A DNA stretch of 64,000 nucleotides from an uncultured Roseobacter sp. (GTDB lineage Bacteria; Pseudomonadota; Alphaproteobacteria; Rhodobacterales; Rhodobacteraceae), in assembly GCF_947495025.1 (NCBI RefSeq), contig NZ_CANLXG010000003.1:186001-250000 (forward strand), given 5' to 3'. Position numbers and translations under genes: made by a program. Every line of letters begins with the position of its first letter. Positions within the stretch are counted from its first letter, which is position 1. Positions 9,748-20,736 of the stretch are shown one piece after another. The notes under the pieces were generated by a model, which did no database searches, was not told the DNA's origin, and was given only the letters and a program-made list of their open reading frames with translations.

Positions 9748-11040
9748 ATGCAAGACGGCCCCGACTATGGATTTGACACGCTGCAGATTCACGCAGGCGC
9801 CCGCCCGGACCCGGCCACCGGCGCCCGGCAGACACCGATTTACCAGTCCACGGCCTATGTCTTCCGGGACGCGGATCACGCCGCGGCTCTGTTCAACCTG
9901 CAGGAAGTGGGCTTCATCTATTCGCGCCTGACCAATCCCACAGTTGCAGTCCTGCAGGAACGCATTGCCACGCTCGAAGGCGGCGTAGGTGCCGTCTGCT
10001 GCTCCTCCGGCCACGCAGCCCAGATCATGGCGCTCTTTCCACTTATGGGTCCGGGCAAAAACATCGTGGCTTCGACACGCCTTTATGGCGGCACGGTCAC
10101 GCAGTTTTCGCACACCATCAAACGGTTCGGGTGGGAATGCACTTTCGTTGATTTTGATGATCTCGATGCCGTCAAAGCCGCGATCAACGATGATACACGC
10201 GCTGTTTTCTGCGAGGCCATTGCAAACCCGGGCGGCTATATCACCGACCTGGATGCAATCTCTGCCATCTCTGACGATGCAGGTATCCCGCTGATCGTCG
10301 ACAACACATCGGCGACACCCTACCTGTGCCGCCCGATCGAACACGGCGCCACACTGGTGGTGCACTCCACCACCAAATACCTGACCGGCAACGGCACCGT
10401 CACAGGCGGCTGCGTTGTGGACTCGGGAAAATTCGACTGGTCCGCAAATGACAAGTTTCCGTCGCTGAGCCAGCCGGAACCTGCCTATCACGGCCTGAAA
10501 TTCCACGAGACGTTCGGGCCTCTTGCCTTCACGTTCCACGGTATCGCCATCGGCCTGCGTGATCTCGGCATGACCATGAACCCTCAGGCGGCGCATTATA
10601 CGCTGATGGGGACAGAGACCCTGTCACTGCGCATGGACCGCCATGTCGAGAACGCCGTGACCGTGGCGTCCTGGCTGGAGAAAGACGACCGCGTCGATTA
10701 TGTGACATATGCCGGTCTGAAGTCCTCACCCTACTTCAAACGCGTCAAAAAGATCTGCCCCAAAGGCGCGGGCGGTCTGTTCACTTTCGCGATCAAAGGC
10801 GGCTATGACTCCTGCGTTAAGTTTGTGAATGCGCTGGAAATTTTCAGCCATGTCGCGAACCTTGGGGACACCCGCTCGCTGGTGATCCACTCGGCATCCA
10901 CCACGCACCGCCAGCTGACAGTCGAACAGCAGGAAGCAGCAGGTGCCGGCCCCGGTGTGGTGCGGATCTCCATCGGGACCGAGAATGCAGACGATCTGAT
11001 CGCCGATCTCGATCAGGCACTGTCCAAAGCAACCAGCTGA
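9748..11040 (+). CDS. O-acetylhomoserine aminocarboxypropyltransferase (MetY-type Cys/Met PLP enzyme)
   Basis: FDTLQIHAGARPDPATGARQTPIYQSTAYVF; VHSTTKYLTGNGTVTGGCVVDSGKFDW PLP-Lys motif. Confidence 0.93.
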   Translation: MQDGPDYGFDTLQIHAGARPDPATGARQTPIYQSTAYVFRDADHAAALFNLQEVGFIYSRLTNPTVAVLQERIATLEGGVGAVCCSSGHAAQIMALFPLMGPGKNIVASTRLYGGTVTQFSHTIKRFGWECTFVDFDDLDAVKAAINDDTRAVFCEAIANPGGYITDLDAISAISDDAGIPLIVDNTSATPYLCRPIEHGATLVVHSTTKYLTGNGTVTGGCVVDSGKFDWSANDKFPSLSQPEPAYHGLKFHETFGPLAFTFHGIAIGLRDLGMTMNPQAAHYTLMGTETLSLRMDRHVENAVTVASWLEKDDRVDYVTYAGLKSSPYFKRVKKICPKGAGGLFTFAIKGGYDSCVKFVNALEIFSHVANLGDTRSLVIHSASTTHRQLTVEQQEAAGAGPGVVRISIGTENADDLIADLDQALSKATS

Positions 11041-11056
11041 CACCGAAGACGACCAG

Positions 11057-11085
11057 GTAAAAAGGGCGCCCCGGCGCTCTTTTTC
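11057..11085 (+). terminator. Rho-independent terminator
   Basis: AAAAAGGGCGCCCCGGCGCTCTTTTT immediately after metY. Confidence 0.8.
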
Positions 11086-11097
11086 CATGCGCCGGCC

Positions 11098-11802
11098 TCA
11101 GGGATCAGCGATACCGAATACCATATCGACAATCACACTCACGCTGAGTTCTCCGGCAGCGACCGGGACATCCGCCACCCGGGCGGCCGACATTTCCATC
11201 ATCGGCGAGGGCCGCCCCGCCCCACGCTCGCTGATTGAAATCACATCACCCAACCCCACACCGGCAGCATCAGCCAGCAGCCTTGCGCGGCGGATCGCGT
11301 CCCGAACCGCAGCCGCACGGGCGGCATCATGTATCGGGTCGGGATCCTGAAACGCGAAACGTACACCATTAAACCTGTTTGCCCCGTCCGCGACGGCCAG
11401 CTCCATCACATCGCCCAGAATGCTGAGGTTCCGGACACGCACGGACAGTGTGTTGGACGCGGTGAATCCGATCGTGCGCGGCTGGTCATCTTCTCCGGGG
11501 CCCCTGTTATTCCACACCGGCTGAAGCGATATGTTGCTAGTCGCAACATCGCGCTGCGCAATACCAAGTGCATCAAGGCCGGCCAGAACTCCGCGTACAG
11601 CATCGGATGTGCCGTCCAGCGCATCTGCGGCCTGCAACGCTTCGAGAGTGACACCAATGTTAATCACTGCCATGTCCGGTGCCTGCTCCACCGTACCTGT
11701 GCCGGAAGTTGTGATCGTCCGGTCGGTATCTGCGGCGACGGCGGATACCGCCATCAGCCACAGGGATAAAATAAGTGCTGCCGTACGCATTGGCTTCTCC
11801 AT
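11098..11802 (-). CDS. SIMPL domain (DUF541) secreted protein
   Basis: Signal peptide then ITTSGTGTVEQAPDMAVINIGVTLEA... typical SIMPL/DUF541. Confidence 0.85.
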   Translation of the reverse strand: MEKPMRTAALILSLWLMAVSAVAADTDRTITTSGTGTVEQAPDMAVINIGVTLEALQAADALDGTSDAVRGVLAGLDALGIAQRDVATSNISLQPVWNNRGPGEDDQPRTIGFTASNTLSVRVRNLSILGDVMELAVADGANRFNGVRFAFQDPDPIHDAARAAAVRDAIRRARLLADAAGVGLGDVISISERGAGRPSPMMEMSAARVADVPVAAGELSVSVIVDMVFGIADP

Positions 11803-11948
11803 TCTGACTATGCACCTCTGCCCCTGCGCGTGGACAGGGCTCAGCACAGCGCAAACCCTTTTTCTTTCCCTCGGCAAAGACCTGCTGTATCCTCGCAGGG
11901 TGATCGCGCTGTCTGTTGATTGCAACCATCTGCTGCTAAAGAAGGCAT

Positions 11949-13967
11949 ATGACGCCGGAACTCGCTCTCTCCCTGTCCCACGAGGGAATTATCCTGTTGC
12001 GCCAGACGGCAACAGGATGGGAGCGTGTGGACAGTGCGGATCCGACAGACCCGGCGCTGGAACTCCGCCTGAATGAACTGCGCGCGCGCGCCACAGAGAT
12101 AAGCCCGGATGGTCTGCACTGCAGAATCATTCTGCCGGAAAACCAGATCCGCTATCTGGATATCCCATTTCTGCCGGGAGAAGTTCCCGAACAGGACGCG
12201 GCCTGTGCGGCACTGGAAGGTCAGACCCCCTATGCCGTTGACGACCTGACGCTGGCGACAGCGATTTCCGGAGACCGGCTGTTTATCGCAGCCGTCGCCC
12301 GGGAGACGCTCGAAGAGGCTGAAACCTTTGCACGGGACCATGGCTTTGAACCTGTAGAGTTCAGCGCGTCCCCCACCGGTGATCTGTTTCCCGGCACGCC
12401 GTTTTTTGGCAGCAGAGCCACGAGCCCGGCAGAGCAGACAGCGCCGACAGGCAGTCTCGCCCGCGAAATACCGGCACCACGGCACAGCGGGTTTGCCGAA
12501 GAACCCGAGGTCTTTGTGCATCAGGCCGATCCTCCGGCCCGGGTTCAGCGTCCGCCGGCACAGGTCCGGTCACTGGAAGCCCACCAGGCCAGTAAAATCG
12601 AGGCCTTTGGGGACAAGCATCGCGGAGAACAGAAAGCCAGCCTGTTGCTGCGTCCTGCGACGCTTGGGTTTCTCACGGTTATTCTGGCTGTCGGAACCGG
12701 CATATGGGCATCAGGTCTGATCGGTACCGGCGGCGTGACGGCGTTTCTCGGCACCCTCGACCCGGATGAACCCGAAGCACAGTTTGCAGCCCCCTTGCAG
12801 CCCGAAGACCCCGCGCCGGTACGCAGCGGAACGGCCCCTCAAAGCACCGCTGAGGAATGGCAGCCCGCCGCCGCGAACGGTACGGATGCTGCAATCCGCG
12901 AGGCACTCAGTGTGCCGGTCGCGCCTGAAGTCCCTGAGACGCCACAGGAGCCCGTTGATGACCTGGCGCGCTATGCGGCTACAGGAATATGGTCATCCGC
13001 CCCGGATGTCCCGTCGCCTCCCGCGCTTGTCGACCTTGAAAACCTTTATGTCACAAGCATCGACCCCATTCAGGTTGCCTTTGACGCCGTGGCCCTGCCA
13101 GACACGGTTGCGGTTTCCGACGACATTGTTCTGCTTGCACCTGCGTCTCCGGCCCCGGCCGGAACTGCTTTTGTGCTCGACGACCGTGGATTTGTGGTCC
13201 CCACTGCCACAGGTGCGATGAACCCGGACGGTATCCTGATTTTTGCCGGAACGCCTCCTGTCAGGCCGCCCCAGGGCCGCGTTCAGGTCATCGGTGAAGC
13301 ATCCGTAGCCGATCCGGTTTTGCAGGCGCTTCTGGCAGGTTTCCGCCCCAGACTGCGGCCCGGTGATCTGGTGGAACAGTCAGAACGCGCCTCCTTTTCC
13401 GGCCTTACACGCGCGGAGCTTGCCGCTTTCCGCCCCGCAGCCCGTCCACAATCGCTTCAGGAGCAGGCGGCAGCTCTGACCGCAGCGGCCAGCGCAACAG
13501 CTGCCGCACCGCGCTCAGGCACCGCCGGGTCGCTGTTTTCGGACACCGGGGCTGCTGGCGTTCCGGATAATGCGGTGGCGGTTTCACTCCGGCCTGAAAC
13601 CCGCCCTTCTGACTTCAGTATAACCGTCGCCCGCACCCTGCAGAACGCTCCGGCAGCGGCGCCGCCGGCGACTGTTACTACTGCAAGCGCAGCGCCCAGA
13701 GCCGTTGCGCCGAGAATTCCGTCCAGTGCATCGGCCGCGCGCGAGGCTACGGAGAAAAACGCAATCAACCTGCGCCGGGTTAATCTGATCGGCGTCTACG
13801 GTAAACCGTCCGACAGAAGAGCCCTGATCCGCCTTGGTAACGGGCGCTACAAGAAGGTACAGGTCGGGGATCGCCTGGACGGCGGACGCGTATCGGCGAT
13901 TGGTGATGCTGAACTGCGGTATCAGAAAAGTGGCCGCAACATCGTCCTCAAGATGCCCAGCAGCTGA
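11949..13967 (+). CDS. Membrane protein with GspL/PilM-like N-terminus and PilP/GspC-like C-terminus (tentative)
   Basis: 672 aa; single TM around LGFLTVILAVGTGIWASGLIG; Ala/Pro-rich linker; C-terminal VNLIGVYGKPSDRRALIRLGNGRYKKVQVGDRLDGGRVSAIGDAELRYQKSGRNIVLKM. Confidence 0.65.
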   Translation: MTPELALSLSHEGIILLRQTATGWERVDSADPTDPALELRLNELRARATEISPDGLHCRIILPENQIRYLDIPFLPGEVPEQDAACAALEGQTPYAVDDLTLATAISGDRLFIAAVARETLEEAETFARDHGFEPVEFSASPTGDLFPGTPFFGSRATSPAEQTAPTGSLAREIPAPRHSGFAEEPEVFVHQADPPARVQRPPAQVRSLEAHQASKIEAFGDKHRGEQKASLLLRPATLGFLTVILAVGTGIWASGLIGTGGVTAFLGTLDPDEPEAQFAAPLQPEDPAPVRSGTAPQSTAEEWQPAAANGTDAAIREALSVPVAPEVPETPQEPVDDLARYAATGIWSSAPDVPSPPALVDLENLYVTSIDPIQVAFDAVALPDTVAVSDDIVLLAPASPAPAGTAFVLDDRGFVVPTATGAMNPDGILIFAGTPPVRPPQGRVQVIGEASVADPVLQALLAGFRPRLRPGDLVEQSERASFSGLTRAELAAFRPAARPQSLQEQAAALTAAASATAAAPRSGTAGSLFSDTGAAGVPDNAVAVSLRPETRPSDFSITVARTLQNAPAAAPPATVTTASAAPRAVAPRIPSSASAAREATEKNAINLRRVNLIGVYGKPSDRRALIRLGNGRYKKVQVGDRLDGGRVSAIGDAELRYQKSGRNIVLKMPSS

Positions 13968-13988
13968 CGCCCTGCGCCAGCCGCGGTT

Positions 13989-15083
13989 TTATCCAGCCTT
14001 GATCTCACCGGTCCGGATCTGCTCCTGCTCGATACTTTCGAACAGGGCTTTGAAATTTCCCTCGCCGAATCCGTCATCACCCTTGCGCTGAATGAATTCA
14101 AAGAAAATTGGTCCGATCACGGTTTTCGAGAATATCTGCAGCAGAATTTTTGTCTCGCCACCATCCACGACGCCTTCGCCGTCAATCAGAATGCCATGCT
14201 TTTTCATGCGATCCAGCGGTTCCTGATGCCCGGACACGCGATCATGGCTGAGGTCATAATAGGTTTCCGGTGGCCCCGGCATAAACTTCAGACCCCGCTC
14301 GGCAATTTCATCGGTACTGTCATAGATGTCGTGCGAGCCGACCGCGATATGCTGAATGCCTTCGCCATTGTACTTTTTCAGATAGGACACGATCTGGCCT
14401 GTCTCGCCCCGGTCTTCGTTGATCGGAATACGGATGCGCCCACAGGGTGAGGTCAGGGCGCGACTGAGCAGGCCTGTGAATTTTCCTTCAATATCGAAAA
14501 ACCGGATTTCACGAAAATTGAACAGATCGCCATAGAAACGGAACCATTTGTCCATATTGCCCCTGTGCACGTTATGCGTCAGGTGATCGAGGTAGTAGAA
14601 CCCGACGCCTGCAGGTTTCGACGTGGCAATCCAGTCGAATTCTGCGTTGTAAGGGCTGGTGTCGTAGTACTGGTCCACAAAATAGAGCAGCGAACCACCA
14701 ATCCCATAGATGGCGGGCACATCCAGCGCCTTGCCCTGCCCCTCATACCTGACCGCACCTTTTTCAACGGCCTGGCGGCACGCCTGTTCAGCGTCGGCAA
14801 CCCGCCAGCCCATTGACGGCGCACAGGGGCCGTGTTCGGCGACAAACCCGGCTGCGAAACTGTCCGGGTCAGCATTCAGGATGTAGGTGATATCCCCCTG
14901 CTGCCAGAGCTCTGTGGCGCGCGTGCGGTGGTTGGCAACATGTGTATACCCCATCCGCCCGAAAAGGTCGCGCAACTCCTGTGGATCCGGATGCGCAAAT
15001 TCCACGAATTCAAAACCGTCCGTGCCGGCCGGATTATCGTCGGAGATAACCGAACGGGGAGAATTATGTGGAAACGGGCCCAT
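13989..15083 (-). CDS. hppD: 4-hydroxyphenylpyruvate dioxygenase
   Basis: FEFVEFAHPDPQELRDLFGRMGYTHVANHRT; DHLTHNVHRGNMDKWFRFYGDLFNFREIRFFDIEGKFTGL; C-terminal FFEFIQRKGDDGFGEGNFKALFESIE. Confidence 0.96.
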   Translation of the reverse strand: MGPFPHNSPRSVISDDNPAGTDGFEFVEFAHPDPQELRDLFGRMGYTHVANHRTRATELWQQGDITYILNADPDSFAAGFVAEHGPCAPSMGWRVADAEQACRQAVEKGAVRYEGQGKALDVPAIYGIGGSLLYFVDQYYDTSPYNAEFDWIATSKPAGVGFYYLDHLTHNVHRGNMDKWFRFYGDLFNFREIRFFDIEGKFTGLLSRALTSPCGRIRIPINEDRGETGQIVSYLKKYNGEGIQHIAVGSHDIYDSTDEIAERGLKFMPGPPETYYDLSHDRVSGHQEPLDRMKKHGILIDGEGVVDGGETKILLQIFSKTVIGPIFFEFIQRKGDDGFGEGNFKALFESIEQEQIRTGEIKAG

Positions 15084-15222
15084 AGCAGTGCTCCTTGCAG
15101 GCGGGACAGCGCGCAAATGCGCGTTCTTTCATCATTCTGAGCAAAAAACGCTGCATAGTCTGCGCAAATACGATCACAATTGTGGAATTATTCGCACATT
15201 TCTCGCATCATATCCGGGAATT

Positions 15223-15699
15223 ATGACCGGAGGCCGCACAGAAATGCTGGATCATATTGATACACGGATTCTCACTGAGCTGCAGAAGAACGCGCAGCTT
15301 ACGGCCCAGCAACTGGCGGATGTGCTGCACCTCTCGCCCAGCCAGGCCGGACGCCGCAGGCAACGGCTGGAATCAGACGGCTATATCCGGGCTTATGTGG
15401 CCCGTCTCGACCCGGACAGCCTGGGCTTGCATGTGCAGGGGTTTATCCAGGTACATCTGGGCACCCATGGCGCAGAGCAGTCACGTGATTTTGCCCGGCT
15501 GGTGAATACCCGCCCCGAGATAACCGGCGCATGGACAATGACCGGCGATGCAGACTATCTTTTGCGGGTATACTGTGCCGATCTTCCCGCACTGAATGCA
15601 TTGATTCACGAGGTCCTTCTGGCCCACCCTTCTGTAGCCCGGGTGCACAGTCAGATTGTGATGGACCAGCTCAAGCAGGATGGCCCACTGCCCACCTGA
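15223..15699 (+). CDS. Lrp/AsnC family transcriptional regulator
   Basis: LDHIDTRILTELQKNAQLTAQQLADVLHLSPSQAGRRRQRLESDGYI HTH and AsnC ligand domain; divergent from hppD. Start may be 15223 or 15244. Confidence 0.9.
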   Translation: MTGGRTEMLDHIDTRILTELQKNAQLTAQQLADVLHLSPSQAGRRRQRLESDGYIRAYVARLDPDSLGLHVQGFIQVHLGTHGAEQSRDFARLVNTRPEITGAWTMTGDADYLLRVYCADLPALNALIHEVLLAHPSVARVHSQIVMDQLKQDGPLPT

Positions 15700-15727
15700 A
15701 ATCCGCTTTTTCCGGAGAAACGACGAT

Positions 15728-17629
15728 ATGGACGGTTTCCTCTATCAGGCTTCGATCTACCTCGCGGCGGCGGTGATCGCAGTGCCCTTTGCGGCACGCC
15801 TGGGACTTGGATCCGTTCTGGGGTACCTTGCGGCCGGGATTATCATCGGTCCGGTCCTCGGCCTTGTCGGATCCGAGACACAGGACCTCCAGCATTTTGC
15901 TGAATTCGGCGTCGTTATGATGCTCTTTCTCATCGGGCTCGAGCTGGAACCCCGCGCGCTCTGGGATATGCGACACCGCCTTCTGGGTCTTGGCGGGCTG
16001 CAGGTGTCTGTCAGTGCGCTGGCGCTGATGGCCATTGCAGTCGCATACAACCAACCCTGGGGGGTCGGCCTCGCGATCGGTCTGGCGCTGTCTCTGAGTT
16101 CCACGGCCATCGTGCTGCAGACGCTCTCTGAAAAGGGCCTGATGCAGACCAGTGGCGGGCGCAACATCTTCTCTGTGCTTCTGACACAGGACATTGCGGT
16201 TATTCCCATTCTCGCCTTTCTGCCGCTGCTGGTGGTCACGCTGCCAGCCCAGTACATTGCGGCGGACGGATCTATCCACATCGGAAAAGCGGACGCACAC
16301 CATGGTGACGGGCATCATTCGCTGTCCCTGGTCGAAGGTTTGCCCGCCTGGGGCGTTACGCTCGTCACCATCGCCGCAATCGGCGCGGTAATCATTGCCG
16401 GTGTGTTTTTTACCCGGCCGCTTTTTCGCTACATCCACGCTTCGCGTCTGCGCGAGATGTACACGGCACTTGCGCTGCTTATCGTCGTCGGTATTTCGTT
16501 TCTGATGACCCTTGTGGGCCTCTCGCCGGCGCTTGGCGCCTTTCTTGCGGGCGTGGTTCTGGCAAACTCCGAGTTCCGCCACGAACTGGAGACCGACCTT
16601 GAACCGTTCAAAGGGCTTCTGCTCGGTCTGTTTTTCATCACGGTCGGCGCAGGCATCAACTTCACACTGCTCTTCGGCAATATGCCGGCCATTATTTCTA
16701 TGGCATTGCTGGTTATCATCGTAAAAGGCCTGATCCTCTTTGTCCTCGGCCGCGCCTTCGGTCTGCGGGGCCGTGACCAGTGGCTTTTTGCTCTGGGCCT
16801 TGCACAGGCTGGCGAGTTCGGCTTTGTGCTGGTCTCATTCTCGGTGCAGCAAAACGTCATCCCTATTGATGTCGCTGAAACGCTTCTGCTTGTGATCGCC
16901 CTGTCCATGTTGATCACACCGCTGCTGTTTATCCTCTACGATGTTCTGTCCCGCAGAATGGAAGAGAGCACTGTCGATCACCCTGATGATGAAATTGATG
17001 AGGCGGGCCCTGTGATCATCGCCGGTATCGGCAGATTTGGTCAGATCGTGAACCGCCTCGTGCAGGCCAGTGGCTTCAATACCGTCGTGCTGGATCACGA
17101 CATGGAAACGATTGCCGTGATGCGCCGCTTTGGGTTCAAGGGCTTTCTCGGGGACCCGACGCGGCCCGATATCCTGCGCGCCGCCGGTATTGCAGAGGCA
17201 CGCGTCCTGGTGGTTGCGCTTGATGATCCCGAAGCAGCAATCAAACTGGTCACTTACGCGCGCAGAAACTATCCCGATCTGCACATCGTTGCGCGGGCGC
17301 GCGACCGCACGCATGTATACCGGCTTTATCAGGCCGGGGCCGATGACATCGTCCGCGAACTGTTCGACAGCTCGCTGCGCGCGGGGCGCTATGTGCTCGA
17401 GAACATGGGGCTGAGTGACTACGAGGCGAGTGAGGCGGAAAAGATTTTCTATCACCACGACCGGCATTCGGTGCGCCAGCTGGCCGAACTCTGGCAACCG
17501 GGCGTACCGGCCAGTAAGAACCAGGCCTATATCGACAAGGCGCGGGAACTGCAGAAGGAGCTGGAAACGGCCTTCCTCACCCGTGAAAGCGAAGAGAAAA
17601 AGATCGCCGCATCCGCAGGCAGCTCCTAG
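15728..17629 (+). CDS. CPA2 family monovalent cation:proton antiporter with RCK/TrkA-N domain (KefB-like)
   Basis: Many TM segments; [24 protein letters not shown]; TrkA-N segment [28 protein letters not shown]. Confidence 0.92.
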   Translation: MDGFLYQASIYLAAAVIAVPFAARLGLGSVLGYLAAGIIIGPVLGLVGSETQDLQHFAEFGVVMMLFLIGLELEPRALWDMRHRLLGLGGLQVSVSALALMAIAVAYNQPWGVGLAIGLALSLSSTAIVLQTLSEKGLMQTSGGRNIFSVLLTQDIAVIPILAFLPLLVVTLPAQYIAADGSIHIGKADAHHGDGHHSLSLVEGLPAWGVTLVTIAAIGAVIIAGVFFTRPLFRYIHASRLREMYTALALLIVVGISFLMTLVGLSPALGAFLAGVVLANSEFRHELETDLEPFKGLLLGLFFITVGAGINFTLLFGNMPAIISMALLVIIVKGLILFVLGRAFGLRGRDQWLFALGLAQAGEFGFVLVSFSVQQNVIPIDVAETLLLVIALSMLITPLLFILYDVLSRRMEESTVDHPDDEIDEAGPVIIAGIGRFGQIVNRLVQASGFNTVVLDHDMETIAVMRRFGFKGFLGDPTRPDILRAAGIAEARVLVVALDDPEAAIKLVTYARRNYPDLHIVARARDRTHVYRLYQAGADDIVRELFDSSLRAGRYVLENMGLSDYEASEAEKIFYHHDRHSVRQLAELWQPGVPASKNQAYIDKARELQKELETAFLTRESEEKKIAASAGSS

Positions 17630-18639
17630 GCGTCAGAGACACCCGCCTCTGCAAAGGTGGCCATACCGCTGAGGCAGGCCACAGACGCCCTGAGCACGCC
17701 CAACGACAAGGCACCGCCCGACGCTTCACCAAGGCGAAGTCCCAGCGACAGAAGAGGTTCTTTTCCAAGCGCTTCGAGAATATCACTGTGGGCGCCTTCG
17801 GCACTCAAATGGCCTGCAACGCAGTGATCCAGCGCGCCTGGCTCGGATTTTTCCAGCGCCAGAGCCGCAGCTGTGCAGATGAATCCGTCCAGCATAACAG
17901 GAATGCGCAGCGCGCGGGCGCGCGCGATGGCACCGGCCATAGCGGCCAGTTCCCGCCCCCCGACCCGCCGCAGTGCGTCAAGGCCATCCGTGGCATCCGC
18001 ATGCAGTGCAACTGCTTCGGCAACGACCTGCGTTTTCAGCGCCAGGCCTGCGTCATCCACACCTGTGCCGCGCCCGGTCCACCCGGACGCATCCCCGCCC
18101 AGCAACAGCGCGGCGACAGCAGCAGCCGACGTGGTATTACCGATTCCCATTTCCCCGACGACCAGAACATCCGCGTCTGTATTCACCGCGTCCCAGCCCG
18201 CGCGTAACGCTTCGGTCAGTTCTGTTTCACTCATCGCCGGGGCCGCTGTGAAATCCGCTGTGGGCGTATCAAGTGACAGTGCAATCACATCAAGGCGGGC
18301 TCCAAAAGTCCGTGCCAGCTGATTGATGGCCGCCCCGCCATGCTCGAAATTCAGCACCATCTGCGCAGTCACCTCTGCCGGGAAGGCCGAAACGCCCCGC
18401 GCTGCCACACCGTGATTACCCGCAAAAACAATGATCTGCGGCGTCTCGACCGTTGGGCGATCGGTCCCACGCCAGCCCGCATACCAGATCGCCAGATCCT
18501 CAAGCCGCCCCAGCGCACCAGGTGGCTTGGTCAGCTGACCATTCCGCGCAGTGGCCGCCCCGACCGCGCTGACATCAGCTGCGGGCTGTGCTGCAAGAAG
18601 CGCACGAAAACCGTCCAGATCTGAAAAAGCTGTGGTCAT
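17626..18639 (-). CDS. cobT: Nicotinate-nucleotide-dimethylbenzimidazole phosphoribosyltransferase CobT
   Basis: [76 protein letters not shown]. Confidence 0.95.
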   Translation of the reverse strand: MTTAFSDLDGFRALLAAQPAADVSAVGAATARNGQLTKPPGALGRLEDLAIWYAGWRGTDRPTVETPQIIVFAGNHGVAARGVSAFPAEVTAQMVLNFEHGGAAINQLARTFGARLDVIALSLDTPTADFTAAPAMSETELTEALRAGWDAVNTDADVLVVGEMGIGNTTSAAAVAALLLGGDASGWTGRGTGVDDAGLALKTQVVAEAVALHADATDGLDALRRVGGRELAAMAGAIARARALRIPVMLDGFICTAAALALEKSEPGALDHCVAGHLSAEGAHSDILEALGKEPLLSLGLRLGEASGGALSLGVLRASVACLSGMATFAEAGVSDA

Positions 18640-18723
18640 GCGGGATCCTCCGGGTTGCATGGGTTCTCCCCCCTCTTTAACCATTGCGGAACCCCCAGCA
18701 AGGCGGGATGAGGCCCCAGAGGG

Positions 18724-19485
18724 ATGAAAACCGACACATACCCCCCCGTTCTGACAGAGCTGGTTCTGGCGTTTACGCTGCTGAGCCGCATTCCGACCCC
18801 GCATCTGCCGGACCATGCGTTTGAAAACAGTGCACGCGCCGTATGGGCCTATCCCCTGGTGGGTCTGGTTGCCGGCGCTGTTGCAACCGGTACGGCGTAT
18901 ATTCTGTTGTCGCTTGGCCTGCCTGCTCTGCTGGCCGGTGGGCTCGGCCTCGCCCTCCTGACCATGATAACAGGGGCCCTGCACGAGGACGGGCTGGCGG
19001 ATGTTGCGGATGGCTTCTGGGGCGGGCATGACCCGGAGCGCCGCCTGCAGATCATGAAAGACAGCCAGATCGGCTCTTATGGCACGCTGGCGCTGGTGTT
19101 TGTCACCGGATTGCGCTGGCTCGCATGGGCAACGCTTCTGGCAGTGGCGCCTGCAGCACTTGTGGCTGCCGCCGTCCTGTCACGCGCGACGATGCCGCTG
19201 CTGATGGTGGCACTGCCCCATGCCCGCGCCAGCGGATTGTCGCATGCTGTAGGTCGCCCTGATGCCCGGCGCGCGATGACAGGCACCGCAATCGCTCTGA
19301 TACTGTCTGCTTTGCTGATTGGGGTATACGCGATGGGCGCGGCAATTGCCGTGGGCGTGGCAGCGATCGGTACAGCAGTGCTGGCACGTCGCAGAATTGC
19401 AGGGCAGACAGGCGACGTTCTGGGCGCCTGCCAGCAACTCGCCGAACTGTCAGCGCTCTGCCTGCTTGCGACATTGATCGCATAA
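18724..19485 (+). CDS. cobS: Adenosylcobinamide-GDP ribazoletransferase CobS
   Basis: [48 protein letters not shown]. Confidence 0.96.
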   Translation: MKTDTYPPVLTELVLAFTLLSRIPTPHLPDHAFENSARAVWAYPLVGLVAGAVATGTAYILLSLGLPALLAGGLGLALLTMITGALHEDGLADVADGFWGGHDPERRLQIMKDSQIGSYGTLALVFVTGLRWLAWATLLAVAPAALVAAAVLSRATMPLLMVALPHARASGLSHAVGRPDARRAMTGTAIALILSALLIGVYAMGAAIAVGVAAIGTAVLARRRIAGQTGDVLGACQQLAELSALCLLATLIA

Positions 19486-19515
19486 AAAGACCGCCCCGGG
19501 CGTACCGGAACGGTC
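19484..19515 (-). terminator. Terminator downstream of carD
   Basis: Minus strand GACCG...CGGTC imperfect stem followed by TTTTTATG. Confidence 0.5.
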
Positions 19516-19537
19516 CTGTCTGATCCGGCTGTCAGGC

Positions 19538-20050
19538 TCAGGCCGCGACGCGGCTTTCCAGCACGTCACCAACCTGTTTTGCCGCTGCGAGGTCATCGCC
19601 GCCGCTGACCGCTGCCACTTCACGCGTCAGTCGCTCCAGCGCCGCTTCATAAAGCTGACGTTCGGAATAGCTCTGCTCGCGCTGATCGTCTGTGCGGTGC
19701 AGGTCGCGAACCACCTCTGCGATGGCAATCAGATCACCGGAATTGATCTTCTGCTCGTATTCCTGCGCCCGGCGGGACCACATTGCCCGCTTGACCTTGG
19801 CCTTACCCTTGAGCGTCTTCATCGCATGGGTAATGACATCAGGAGAGCTCAGCGCGCGCATCCCGATTTCCGTTGCCTTGTGCGTCGGCACCCGCAGCGT
19901 CATCTTGTCCTTTTCAAAGGAAATAACGAAAAGCTCCAGGGTGATGCCGGCAACTTCCTGCTCTTCGATAGACAGAATCTGACCCACGCCGTGGGCCGGA
20001 TAGACGACGAATTCATTCGGGCGGAAATCAAGTTTCTTCGATTTTGACAT
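19538..20050 (-). CDS. carD: CarD family transcriptional regulator
   Basis: FRPNEFVVYPAHGVGQILSIEEQEVAGITLELFVISFEKDKMTLRVPTHKATEIGMR. Confidence 0.93.
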   Translation of the reverse strand: MSKSKKLDFRPNEFVVYPAHGVGQILSIEEQEVAGITLELFVISFEKDKMTLRVPTHKATEIGMRALSSPDVITHAMKTLKGKAKVKRAMWSRRAQEYEQKINSGDLIAIAEVVRDLHRTDDQREQSYSERQLYEAALERLTREVAAVSGGDDLAAAKQVGDVLESRVAA

Positions 20051-20346
20051 TCAGTGTTCCTCATCAAACAGACGCCCGTCAGGCAATTCGTTACAGTCAA
20101 AAACACACCAGGCAGGGGAGCAGTGCCCTTGCATGACGATGAGACAAGACAGATTTTCAGTTGTCCGCTGTCTGGTGAGAGCGCGGAATGACGGCGTCCG
20201 TTATTTGGTTTGTATCAATTGTATAACACAGAATCGGCGCAAACAAAAGCTGCCGCTGCGTAACGCACCGGAAACCCGTCTGTTACCCGCCACTTAGCGG
20301 TTGGGCGGCCCTCAAACGACCTTACGAATCGAAGCGGCTGGCCTGC

Positions 20347-20685
20347 TCAGCCGCCTTCGCCCGGTGCTTCCGAGAAATACTTCTCAAGCTTACCCGGCTC
20401 GCCGTCGCGCTCTTCCGCCTCTGGCAGCGGGTCTTTCTTGGTGATGATCACCGGCCAGAGCTCGGAATACTTTCTGTTAAACTCTACCCACTTCTCCATG
20501 TCCGGCTCTGTATCCGGGCGGATCGCGTCCGCGGGACATTCAGGCTCGCAGACACCACAATCGATACACTCGTCGGGGTGAATGACCAGCATGTTTTCGC
20601 CTTCGTAAAAGCAGTCCACGGGGCAGACTTCGACACAGTCGGTATATTTGCAGGCGATGCAGCTGTCGTTGACGATATAGGTCAT
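20347..20685 (-). CDS. fdxA: 7Fe ferredoxin FdxA
   Basis: [55 protein letters not shown]. Confidence 0.96.
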   Translation of the reverse strand: MTYIVNDSCIACKYTDCVEVCPVDCFYEGENMLVIHPDECIDCGVCEPECPADAIRPDTEPDMEKWVEFNRKYSELWPVIITKKDPLPEAEERDGEPGKLEKYFSEAPGEGG

Positions 20686-20736
20686 GTGGTGCGGTTCCGG
20701 ATCAGATATGCAGGTTAGCTAAATCAGCAGCCAGGA

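Noticed and set aside
15671-16582. 303-aa minus-strand ORF rich in Arg/His/Gln
   Set aside because: Shadow of the CPA2 antiporter TM-coding region.
18640-18723. Cobalamin riboswitch in the cobT/cobS divergent gap
   Set aside because: 84 bp is too short and no B12-box-like GCCACTG is present.
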